From NCBI GenBank assembly GCA_029962745.1, contig CM057157.1, positions 194,032-258,031 on the forward strand: a stretch of DNA of 64,000 nucleotides, given 5' to 3'. This stretch comes from Echinometra lucunter (lineage: Eukaryota; Echinodermata; Echinoidea; Camarodonta; Echinometridae). A program made the translations under genes and the position numbers. The notes beneath the pieces were generated by a model, which worked only from the letters and a program-made list of their open reading frames with translations, was not told the DNA's origin and searched no databases. Below, in pieces: positions 23,901-34,119 of the stretch. The number at the start of each line of letters is the position of its first letter. The stretch's first letter is position 1.

Positions 23901-26900
23901 GGAAAATAAGCATTAAAATCCTTAAATTGGCAATGTGATAGAAGGTTTATAATCACCGTTTTCCCCTGCAAATTGGCAATTTTTTGACTTCTCATCATAA
24001 TTTCTGTCAATTTATATTCATTTCAGATACATGATGTTTTATAAGGAAAATGTAGCAATAAAATAAAAATGTTGGTGTTGCCAATTTGAAGAATAAAAGC
24101 TGATCAAATTAGGCTTTAAATAATTCCTGTCACGAATGGGTTAACTTCCCCACCACCAAACCACAACCAAGACTTTGTCGTATTACTTTGACTTCGGTCT
24201 AAAATCACGCAACAATAATCATGGACATTATTTTACACAGACCGCCCCTCCCCTCTTTTGGCAATTTCTCTTTCTTTTCCCCCTCTCTCTATGTCTTAAT
24301 ATCTCCCCCTTTCTCTCTCTCTTGTTCTTTCATTTCAATCCGGTATCATGTTAAAATTAAAATTTGAATAAAACGGATTACATGTCTTAATCAAGGTTTG
24401 TCCATTTTCTCAACTCTCAGAAACACGAGTTTAGAAGAAGGGCACGACTTGTATGCGAGTTGTAAATGATTAAACAGAAAGAAGTACCCCTTTTCAGAAA
24501 AATAATTACTTTTATTTTTCATCACTGTTCAAAAATTCTATAAAAGTTTTCATTTTTAAAAAGTAACAACACACGACGAGACACATCTTTGTTATCTCCG
24601 TCAAAATAATAGTAATCCCAATCCGCTAAGGTTTTCCTTTTTTTCTTTCCTAAATCGCGTTTTCGCTTTTGAAAAACCACACAACATTGCGCCATTCTTT
24701 GCTGAGATCACGTGACTATGAATGGCCAATTAGCGAAGGCGTGTGTCGCTAGGGGGCGGAGCTTAGCGCGGAGCCAAATTTGATCTTTGGATCTCGCTCG
24801 TGTGTCCGAAAAAGATCTGACTGACCGAAAAAACCACTCGCAGAAAAATTGCTTTTTTGACCCTTTCCCTTTATTGTTTTCGCTAGATTTTTTTACAGAG
24901 TATACTTGAAACATGGAAGATCCAGAAAATAAAGAAAACAAAATTTCGAAAATTTTGGAGTTTTTTACTATTTTGCCCATTTTCTCGACTTCTCCTCGCG
25001 CGACTTCTGTCTGATTTTGTTGTGACGAGTCACATATGTCCAGTCATGTTTTCATTTAATAACATGAAGTTATGTTGCCAGTGAAAAAAACTGGGATGGA
25101 AGATACCCCCATGACCATATCAGCAGGCAAATGCTTGAAAATAGGTAGAATTTAGCTTTTGGTATGTAGAATAAAGGGAAATCAGTTTGAAGAACTGTCA
25201 TCAGATTAAGGAATATGTTATAGCAACTGTTACTGAAATCTTTCATGGCCTATGATCACAACTGATATTTGGACAATGCAGTGAAACCTTATTCTGCAAA
25301 TCATTTTCATTGATGAGGTTGTTAACATACATTTTTGACAGTACCTGCACCACAGCAGTTTGGTATACATCATCATTATGAAATGAACCACGTGATTTCA
25401 ATGCCTGAACAAATGCTAGCTTGTATATTACCTTTCATATCCCTTATTAATGGTGGCAAACTTTAACAATCTGCTGTTCTTTTGGGTCCATCGGCAGCGT
25501 TGGGGGGGGGGGGGGGGTGGCACGCGAGATGGGCAACATCCTGTCCTCCATATCTTCCTGCCCAGGCTTGAATCCTACCATAACGGCAGAAACCCAGACC
25601 ACTCGCACATCGGTCTGTTCCAACTGGACAATCAATTACCCATGGTCATCACAGACTGAAGGAGACCTGCTTTAAAATGAGTCGTTTTACCTGAGTCCTG
25701 CAAGAAAAATTAAGTTGTTGAACTAAGCCTACTATACAGTATGACATTTAAAGAGGTCTGAGAGATTCTTCAGACATAATTATCAGAGGTTGATCATCTT
25801 GGAAAGGATTTGACCTGTTCATGAAGACGAACATAACCCCCCCCCCCCAAAAAAAAAAAAAAAAAAAAAAACAATAACACAAAAAAACCACACATTGTAG
25901 AGGTCACTTTTCTCCTTCATGAAGATGAAAACAATACTGATTAAATGAATTTTCTCTTCAATTTAGATGATTCAAATCTACACAAAGTTCCACGAGACTG
26001 CTCTGAGGTTCAGGCCAATGGTGCAACCATGAGTGGTGTGTATGCAATATATCCTGATGGACTTGGAGATCCTTTCTTTGTCTCTTGTGATATGGACACT
26101 GATGGTGGTGGATGGACGGTAGGTTACTATCTCATTTTGATAACCGTTACAATTTCTTGCAAGGAGCTAAAATCTCTGTCTATCGTTTACATTGTCTATT
26201 TTGTGTTGATATAGTAAAGTCAAACATTAATACTGATTTTGCGCCATCTGGCAAACTAGTGCGTAATCGTTACCGTTAAAATGCCGTCCAGGGACATATA
26301 GGTGTAAAATATGTCTATCAGAAGAGTATTGTATGAACATACCCCATAGGAAGTTTCCCTTCTATGAACTGTTTTTTTTTTTTCGTCATTGTTTCAATTT
26401 GACCTGAGTATTTCTACACCCAAATTAATATGCTCAGTCATATCGATGAATGGTTAATCCAGGCGATAATGAAATCCCCATTGCACCCCAAAGTGTCCTT
26501 TTCTTGTTAATAGGTATTTCAGCGCAGGCAAGATGGTTCTGTTGATTTCTATCTCTACTGGTCCGATTATAAATACGGTTTTGGAAGTGTCTCCGGTGAA
26601 CATTGGCTCGGTAATGACAAGATCCACCGTCTTTCAACTCAGAAGACTTACGAACTAAGGGTGGATCTCGAAGACTTCGAGGGACAAACCCGCTTTGCTC
26701 AATACAGTAGTTTCATCATTGGCAATGAGGGCTGTAATTACGTAATGACTGCTGGTGATTACTCCGGTGATGCAGGTATATATAGTATACCAATATCGTC
26801 AACCTCCAGTAACATAAAACACTATTCATTTTGTCTTTATTCATCACAACAGTACAGTTGAAGATCATAATATACTCTTTGAGACAAAAACCTTGTTATC

Positions 26901-27588
26901 ATGAGAGTCTGAAAAACAATAGAATACAATAGTGAGGGCAGCAGAATTATTGTGCTGTAATGAGAGCTTGTTGTATAAACACCGCTTTTATAGCGAGGTC
27001 CCGAGCTGTAAATTTGTCTTGAATAATTTACTGTAATTCATAAGAGGAAGGAGGGAACATGCGTTCATTGTACAGAGTATCTGGAAAGTGTGTTGTTGTT
27101 CTATGATTTAAAAAAAAATGGTGATGCAGATATATACATGTATTTATTTTTCATTTGATATTTTTTCATTTGATAATCGCTTGCAAGTTATTTCATTCAG
27201 GAAATTGAGCCGCCGGATTATTTTCTAAAAATATACATCATTAACAGGTTGACTCTGAAGAATTTTACCATATTCACTCTGCGTTTTATACCGTTTTCGA
27301 AGTATTTGCCTGCACTCGCATTTCGGCGTTTGTGACTCAATGACTGCTCAATTAATGTTTGGGGAAAAATATTTGCATAATCTATTAACGAAATGGCTAT
27401 AAAATAAAAGTCAAACACAATGAATCTTCCATGATGATGTTCTTAGATCAATGCTGTTCATCGGCGATTAATCTAGTATTTTAGAGATCACCACAATGTC
27501 CAACATCAAAGAAGTTGCGACGGAGATCGAGCAACCTCTGATCTCGTACTCAAACAGTTATCCTCTTTCTCTTTGTCTCTCTCTTTGT

Positions 27589-27628
<40 letters not shown>

Positions 27629-27924
27629 TCCCTCTCCCTCTTTTTCTTTTTCTCGTTCTATACCCACATATAGGTGATAGTTTATCTGTTCATTCCGGTT
27701 ACCCCTTTTCTACCAGGGACCGTGACAACGACGTCAGTGCTGGTCTTAACTGTGCCGTCACGTTCACTGGGGCGTGGTGGTATAGAGCTTGCCATAGTTC
27801 CAATCTCAATGGTCGCTATCTGAACGGCAACACCACGGTCTATGCTGCAGGTGTGGATTGGAATGAATGGCTCGGCCATCATTACTCACTTAAGAAGACA
27901 GAGATGAAGATTCGACCAGTGTGA
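17783..27924 (+). CDS. FReD gene 2: fibrinogen-domain (ficolin/FREP-like) lectin, partial at 5' end
   Basis: Exons 17783-17906, 25967-26118, 26514-26775 and 27674-27924 have the same lengths and phases as gene 1 and an open frame. The domain has [28 protein letters not shown] and [15 protein letters not shown], so it should fold and bind calcium. It differs from gene 1 at about 26 of some 262 residues but at only about five silent codons. One change creates an extra cysteine (NEGCNY, codon 26733-26735). The first intron is 8.1 kb because it holds a 5.1-kb mobile element. The signal-peptide exon is not seen. The AATAAA found after gene 1 is mutated here. It could be a paralogue or the other allele of gene 1. 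Confidence 0.9.
18652..19050. mobile_element. Palindromic MITE-like element, copy 2
   Basis: Twin of 5588-5984, with the same inverted arms around CTTCAAAATGGCAGG and CCTGCCATTTTGAAG. Confidence 0.7.
20960..22625. repeat. Internal unit 1 of the 5.1-kb element
   Basis: About 1.7 kb aligning with 22640-24420. Shared words include AGCGTCATTATT near the start, ACAAGTTCGAG-type words, GATGCGAAGTGA, TTCCTTACTTTCTTTTAG and GATTACATGTCTTAATCAAG at the end. Limits are approximate. Confidence 0.75.
22080..22191. mobile_element. 112-bp nested MITE with TTA target (Harbinger-like)
   Basis: The two arms are almost the whole element: TGTCGCAGTCACACCAACGA and its complement, which starts TGTCGCAGTCACACAAACGA. 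TTA lies on both sides (22077-22079 and 22192-22194). Unit 2 of the host element lacks the insertion. A 3-bp TTA/TAA duplication is typical of PIF/Harbinger. Confidence 0.85.
22640..24420. repeat. Internal unit 2 of the 5.1-kb element
   Basis: Diverged tandem partner of 20960-22625, starting with a CTT microsatellite (about 22788-22834). It is interrupted by the TTAA MITE at 23733-24140. Confidence 0.75.
23733..24140. mobile_element. 408-bp nested MITE with TTAA target (piggyBac-like)
   Basis: The ends CCCATTCGTGAC and GTCACGAATGGG are flanked by TTAA at 23729-23732 and 24141-24144. Unit 1 shows the empty site near 22362 (ATTCCGTTAAGTC). CCC termini with TTAA duplication are characteristic of piggyBac-type elements. 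There is no transposase. Confidence 0.88.
25967..26118 (+). CDS. FReD gene 2, first fibrinogen exon
   Basis: Differs from 8011-8162 by one replacement (P to L after IYPDG) and one silent codon. Cysteines 1 and 2 are kept. Confidence 0.9.
26514..26775 (+). CDS. FReD gene 2, central fibrinogen exon
   Basis: Six replacements and two silent changes relative to 8556-8817, all in the second half. They include V to C at 26733-26735, which needs two base changes and adds a fifth cysteine to the domain. Confidence 0.92.
27175..27385. repeat. About 205-bp stretch present only in copy 2
   Basis: Copy 1 goes from TTTCATTTGATA directly to TTAACAAAATGGC (about 9210-9225). The extra DNA in copy 2 has no clear inverted ends. 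Confidence 0.6.
27590..27650. repeat. CT microsatellite beside the FReD 2 last-exon acceptor
   Basis: Counterpart of 9405-9482 with CCCTCT and TTTTTCTTT interruptions. It forms the pyrimidine tract before the acceptor at 27672-27673. Confidence 0.9.
27674..27924 (+). CDS. FReD gene 2, terminal fibrinogen exon
   Basis: Fifteen residues differ from 9503-9753, with only two silent codons. The changes cluster in the first two thirds, around the calcium site and ligand loops. The last 60 bases are identical. RDRDND, both cysteines and [10 protein letters not shown] are preserved. Confidence 0.93.
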
Positions 27925-28947
27925 ACACGACTGACTATGAAATATGGTCATTGAATGGAGCAAAACGCAATGGATTTGTTTTTATTTGTAGTCATTCGTT
28001 AAATATTAGTAAAATATATGTCTAACAGGAGTAAGCAAGTAACAAGTTAACAGAAATGACATTTTTGGTACATTCCATTAGCCAAGATGAATTTAAAAGT
28101 GGACGTCATCGAAATGTACAGCTTCATACTTCCAAGTGATTATTCATTTTTCCTGTCGCATTTCGCCTAACTCTACTTGTTGTGATGAATAGGGCCCACT
28201 GGACAAGCTCGAAGACCAGATTATGTTAAAAGGGCTGCCCTAGTAAAAAAAAGAGAGAACAAAATATATTAGTAGTATAATTATTAGTAGTATTTTCCAA
28301 ACTAAGTTTATGCTCAACTTTATGAAGACAATTTTTCAGTGTAAAAACGAATATAAGATGTTTAAATCCAGACTATTTCGTGGAGTTCGTAATGGGCCAT
28401 TAGATATCATAAGCCGTCTTACTGCCGTGGGATTTTTTTTTTTTTTTTTTGGGGGGGGGGGGGTGGTAACAATTTTTGGTAACATTGGCCATATTAAAGA
28501 GGGCGTTATAGCAGTAAGATATTTTTGGTTAGCTGAGTTATTCAGACGGTTGCTATATGAATACCTCAAAAATTTCTGCAATTCAAGTTTAATGGCATAT
28601 TCCTTGTTTTGCTTTATCATTAAATCATTGGAAACTTCATGTTTTCTCCTTACAGTGATGTGTCATTGGCATTCCTTCTGCATATACAGCAATGTCAAAA
28701 TTATGCAAAAGTGTGTATGTTAACATGATTAAAGTGCAAATTGTTTCGAGGTTGAACTGAGTTTGAATTGTGTCAGTGCAGGGATACTTGTAAGTCCAAG
28801 CAAGAATCCGTTCATCAAGCCTTTGCCAGGACTTGATCCTGTCCTCCAGCTTCCTTTAAAACAGAATCTAGTTTCATCGATGATTTTTTTTTTCTCTTTA
28901 GGCCTTATACTACCATGCTGGCTTTTATATCATCCTGTTGTACTATA

Positions 28948-29476
28948 CCGGGTGTCCCAGAAAAAGCGGAACGATGGATTTTCAGTACTTTACCTTCAAA
29001 AAGTAGATAATCTTTTTACATCAGTGGGAAAAGCATCGTCTACTGAAGAAAATGATACCAAGATCATTGAATTTGGTGAAGTAGTTTGTGTTCTATGCCC
29101 ATTTCTTAAAATATAGGCATTTTCAAATTTTTGGCGACTGATGAGAGTAGCTTTGTGTCGGGATGGCCTTTCATAATACGATGTATGAGGGAAGTCCATT
29201 TATGCATGTCAGCAACAAAACGTGCCATACACATGCCATATGAAAGGCCATTCCCGACACAATTCTGCTCTCCACTGTCGCGAAAAACATGCGAAATTCG
29301 AAAATTACTGCATTTTAAGAAACTGGCATAGAATCAAAATTACTTCACCAAATTTAATTATCTTGGTATCATTCTCTTTGTTAGAAGATGCTTTACCTAC
29401 TGAAGTAAAAGATTATCTATTTTCTGAAGGTAAAGTACTGAAAATTCACCGTTCCGCTTTTTTCTGGGACACCCGG
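28948..29476. mobile_element. 529-bp palindromic MITE, copy 2
   Basis: Twin of 10789-11319, with the same CCGGGTGTCCCAGAAAAA ends and TA flanks. Confidence 0.85.
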
Positions 29477-29708
29477 TATTAAAAGGTCAATCGTTCAAGC
29501 TAATAAATGCATTATTTGCCTAGGCTTTGTCGATATTCAGGTTAATGGAATTAAAATATATGTTCACATGATACGCACTGCACCGTATCATTGCCCACAG
29601 TATACCTAAGTGCACCATGTAAACTTGGCTATAATCATACTACATGCACACATATCAGCATAATATGTGTGCATGTAGTTGCCCAATAAAGTTATGATAT
29701 ATATAATA

Positions 29709-29897
29709 CAGAGTGAGTCAGAAAAAATGTCCCATCATTTTGAAGTTGTCTCGTTTGAAGTATGAACATTTAATCATGGGTTTCATGATATGTCTTGGTA
29801 AAGACATATCATGAAACCCTTGATCGGTTTGACTAACTGTTTATACTTCAAACGAGACAACATCAAAATGATGGGACATTATTTCTGACTCACTCTG
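29709..29897. mobile_element. 189-bp palindromic MITE, copy 2
   Basis: Twin of 11552-11740, with CAGAGTGAGTCAGAAA ends and TA flanks. Confidence 0.88.
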
Positions 29898-30820
29898 TAT
29901 AAATCCCTAAAAAAAGGTTTCTGCAATTCGAGTTTGAGGGGTAATAATAAAATATTCAATTTAATTCAATTACAAAAAAAAACATGACTTTGTACACCGT
30001 TTGTATAGCATTATTCAATTATTTGGGTGACAAGTTTCACATATCAAATTTAGATTTGATATCCATTTGTCGGCCTATATGCAACGGAAAGTACGTAAAC
30101 TTAAAGTTTATTTCTGTGAAATCATAAGTGGCGTTTATTGAGAAGCCGAAGAGAATGGAATGAATGAGTTTAGATAACGGTTGGTATTTGCTTTGATCGA
30201 CCGCTATCTACCACTTCGTAGCATGTTACAGTAGACATTGAGTGAGGTGGGTGGGGAGGGGGGGGGGGGGATGGTCTCGTCTTTGGCTATTTCTTTTCCC
30301 TTGTTTATTGCTATAAGTCTATTATCCCTTGTTTCTTTAAAGTTTCATTATTTTTCCCTACAGTGATGTGCCATTAATTTTGTAAAGCTTATGCTATCAC
30401 TGAATGTGTAGTCCTCCTGAATAACAGCAAGGTCAAGACTGATATTTTGCAAATTTTGTTGTTAAATTGCAAATCGTTTCGAGGATGAATTGAGTTTGAA
30501 TGGTATTAATGCAATGACACTTGAAAGTCCAAGCAAACATCCGTTCGCCATGACTTTGCCAGGACTTGATCCTGTCGTCCAGCTTCCCACTATAAGACAG
30601 AATATAGTCTGATCGGAAAAAAGTAGATTGTCACATGAATTAATTTTTATTGGGCCTTATACTATCTATGCTAGCTTTTTATACTATCCTGTTTTACTCT
30701 AGTCATTCAAGCCAATAAATGCATTATTTCCCAATGTGTTGTCGATATTCGTGTAAATGGAATCAACATCCATGTTCACATGATACGCACTACACCGTAT
30801 CGTCGCCCACAGTATACCTA

Positions 30821-31194
30821 CACTCTAAAAAAGGACTGGTCAAAAAATACCAATCCAGATGGTAAACATCATCATTTATTTTCAACCAACATTTTGGTCA
30901 AAGTGTACCAATATCATTGGTTAAACATTAACCATCGAAAATGGTCAAGAAATATCGGTTATTGGTTATAACGACCAATGTATTGGCCATGCAAACCAAT
31001 TGATATTCATATACGACCATCATGAATATTCATGACTGGACATAAAACAACCAAAATTTGCGAAAATTGATGAATGTCGTATGATATTTTGTATTTATGC
31101 AACAGTAATATTTTAAACCGCAATGCAAAATCATTTGCATTAACCCATAAATAACCCATATTTTGGTCATTCTGACCAATCTTTTTTTAGAGTG
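30821..31194. mobile_element. 374-bp CACTCTAAAAAA MITE, copy 2
   Basis: Twin of 12667-13044, with a 4-bp internal shortening where copy 1 reads ATTGCATGGTTATAAC. Confidence 0.88.
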
Positions 31195-32422
31195 TAAGCG
31201 CACCATGCAAGCTGGGCTGTAATGATACTACATGTGCACATGATATTGCTTGGTTGCAGTTAATCCCTATAATATAGTCATGATAGTTTTGGAATTATTA
31301 ACCTATTCTTATGTACTCAGACAACAGGTAGCCCAATGCTCTGAGCTTATGGGTATGAAGCAAGTCTATATATTCTTATTTTCACATGAAATATACTGTA
31401 ACGATGATACTAAATTATCTGCAAGAAGAAACCTATGTATAGAAATTGTAGCCCCCAAGGTTAGCACCCGGCCAAAGTTTATAGCAGCACATCGATCTGT
31501 TGAATTCCGCATGTAACTCTGAAAACTCTGGGTTGTTTTTTTTTTTTTTTTTTTAATTTTCGATGCATGTGCTCTAGGGTAATTAACCATAGTTTAAATC
31601 TAAAACTATCGGATTACTGAAATCTTCAACTCTTCATATGCTAGACTAATTTTGGAAAAAGAAAATTTTGCCTTTTTGACGCCGCGATATGCCTTAATTT
31701 TATCTCTCGTTCCCAATACTGTTACAAGGTTATGCTTTTGCACATCATCTTTTTTTCAATTTAAGCTTCTTACAAACAAATAAAGTACTGAAATTCTGCT
31801 TTGGTTACTGACAATATTACTCATGTTTGTTTATAAAATACTTTTTCAGTTGTAAAAAGTAAATGTGAAAATATGGATTATACCACAATAAACTAGACCT
31901 AAAATGAAACTGAAATCTCATATTTCTCATTCTATTCATTTTGACAAAACATGTTTACGATATGAATTTTAAAAATATCTCATACTGCATACGACAATGT
32001 ACGAGTACTGTAAACAGGGTGGAAAAATATTGACCATGTTACAAAAGTGAAGGAACCTACTGAAAAATGGAGCTTTTGAGGATTACGTACATGACGTAGA
32101 TGGAAATTTCATTTCTTGTTCATCAGACGATATACATATGATTGTGATCATTCTCAGTGATGTACGTTTGCGGTTTTTCGTCATTTTACATGTATATGCG
32201 TGATCCGAAAAGGGGATTTATGAAGAGGGCCGTTTGCAAAACTATACCATCAGTAATTAAAACCAAGCTTTCGGGCACCTGCCCTTCATCACGTTCATCA
32301 GGATCTGGAATTAATAATAATAGTAACGCCGTAGGCATTTTTTCAGCCCTTGATTAAACATGGATGACAGCTCTGGGGAACATTGAGGGAGCTACGCAAT
32401 TATCATTCTCCCATTTTCATTT

Positions 32423-32922
32423 NNNNNNNNNNNNNNNNNNNNNNNNNNNNNNNNNNNNNNNNNNNNNNNNNNNNNNNNNNNNNNNNNNNNNNNNNNNNNN
32501 NNNNNNNNNNNNNNNNNNNNNNNNNNNNNNNNNNNNNNNNNNNNNNNNNNNNNNNNNNNNNNNNNNNNNNNNNNNNNNNNNNNNNNNNNNNNNNNNNNNN
32601 NNNNNNNNNNNNNNNNNNNNNNNNNNNNNNNNNNNNNNNNNNNNNNNNNNNNNNNNNNNNNNNNNNNNNNNNNNNNNNNNNNNNNNNNNNNNNNNNNNNN
32701 NNNNNNNNNNNNNNNNNNNNNNNNNNNNNNNNNNNNNNNNNNNNNNNNNNNNNNNNNNNNNNNNNNNNNNNNNNNNNNNNNNNNNNNNNNNNNNNNNNNN
32801 NNNNNNNNNNNNNNNNNNNNNNNNNNNNNNNNNNNNNNNNNNNNNNNNNNNNNNNNNNNNNNNNNNNNNNNNNNNNNNNNNNNNNNNNNNNNNNNNNNNN
32901 NNNNNNNNNNNNNNNNNNNNNN
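32423..32922. other. Assembly gap, exactly 500 N
   Basis: Second fixed-length N run. The contig to its left stops where copy 1 enters a TA microsatellite (equivalent to 14269/14278). The sequence to its right (32923 on) does not resemble what follows in copy 1. Confidence 1.
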
Positions 32923-33063
32923 TATAAACATATCAAAACACATACTGCTTTTATCCATCATATCTATCTCATAATGCGATAAAACGGCGAATGAAAATAA
33001 AGAAATTTGAGAATTGATTGTGAATTTATTCAATATTGGTCGGACCTCCTGTGAAAAACAGGA

Positions 33064-33988
33064 GTGGTATTCTGAACACCGTTTTAACTGTGTTTAAAGT
33101 TCTGTTGTAACTTCTGTTTTAAGTCACCGACTTACAACACCGCTAAAACAGACGGTACTCTGGGAACTGTTTTGACGGTGTTGTAAGTCATCAAAGCCAC
33201 ACCCACCACAAAAATATCATGCAATAGGGAAAGTCGTAAGAGATGGTTTTAAGATGATTCAGCCAATAAGATCGCCCCCCTGGGGAAAGGGTACGTGAAA
33301 TGCGTGAACTTATATTCGCGTTGTAAACGAGCACATTAATTTGTGCTTAGTTTCTTGCTTGAATTAAGTGATGCGATGATGTGACAGGATAATATTTGTT
33401 GTGAAAATCATCGATTATCGCAGATATTTGCCAAAATTCTCCACAAGAGGCAAAAATTCTCTCTAAATGTTGTTTTGAAATATCAGAAAGGTTTACTGGA
33501 TTTTGTTATCTCCCTCATTGCAACCAAAAACACAATGAGCGAGAAAAATTGCCGCCATGACACACCACATACAAAGTTAAAACAACTCCCACCCTGTTTT
33601 ATCTCATGAGCATGAATTGTCCAGAGGAAAAACTTAAAACAGAAGATAAAACGGTTTCATCAACATTTGTTGTCTGACAAGTTGTCAGATCTGACATCTT
33701 TCCTTGATTTTGATTGGCTGAGGAGCATCGTTACTATGGCAACTGTCGGATAAAACAGACTTTGTCGAATAAAACATCCGACAAGTCCTTTCATGAAACG
33801 CTCCCGGAATACCGTGTTATTGCATATGGCATTTTTACGCGCTTGCGCACGATTTGCGCCAAACATGCAAATTAAAATGCGCGGTTAGAAAGATAAAACA
33901 AAAGTTAAAACAAAGACAGAACGGTGTTCAGAATATCGATTTGCTAAAACAAACTTAAAACGGAGTTAAAACAGTCTCAGAATACCAC
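33064..33988. mobile_element. About 925-bp MITE with GTGGTATTCTGA ends
   Basis: The ends GTGGTATTCTGA and (complement) GTGGTATTCTGAGAC are followed on both sides by runs of GTTTTAAC/TTAAAAC words. No coding frame is credible inside. No target duplication was identified, so the superfamily is left open. Confidence 0.7.
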
Positions 33989-34119
33989 CCCAGGTTCCCA
34001 GCTGGGCAGCTGACCAGGGCCTATCCGTCCCATGAGTGGTAAATGAATAAATACAATAAATGAAATAGTGAGATTTCACCTCGAAAGATCGATAAGTTGT
34101 TCCACTATATTTCGTCATA

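Larger units (their letters stand above)
19946..25031. mobile_element. 5,086-bp non-coding element with 32-bp terminal inverted repeats
   Basis: The left end GACCCGTCACGTCAAAATC and the right end (complement) GACTCGTCACAACAAAATC both continue into AGACAGAAGTCGC. It is flanked by ACATATGT on each side, present once at the empty site 7182-7189. ACATATGT is itself palindromic, so the true target duplication could be 2, 4, 6 or 8 bp and the ends could extend to TGTGAC. An 8-bp duplication would suit hAT or P-like elements, TA a Tc1-like one. No transposase-like frame exists. The interior is CTT-rich and holds two diverged tandem units and two nested MITEs. It lies in the first intron of FReD gene 2. 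Confidence 0.88.
17088..32422. repeat. Large duplicated segment, copy 2 (a single contig between two gaps)
   Basis: Colinear with 2100-14269, and it occupies a whole contig between two 500-N gaps. 17088-17218 matches 2100-2234, then jumps to the equivalent of 3778. It carries FReD gene 2, twins of every MITE of copy 1, and a private 5.1-kb element in the first FReD intron. Confidence 0.93.

Noticed and set aside
24708..24980. 90-codon minus-strand frame near the right end of the 5.1-kb element, possible transposase remnant
   Set aside because: No catalytic motif or zinc finger is visible, the length is short, and composition matches the surrounding non-coding DNA.
25447..25659. Candidate extra lectin exon at [13 protein letters not shown]...
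   Set aside because: Open on both strands, begins in a G run, has no good splice sites, and shows no family similarity. It is kept as unexplained conserved intron sequence (also at 7590-7732).
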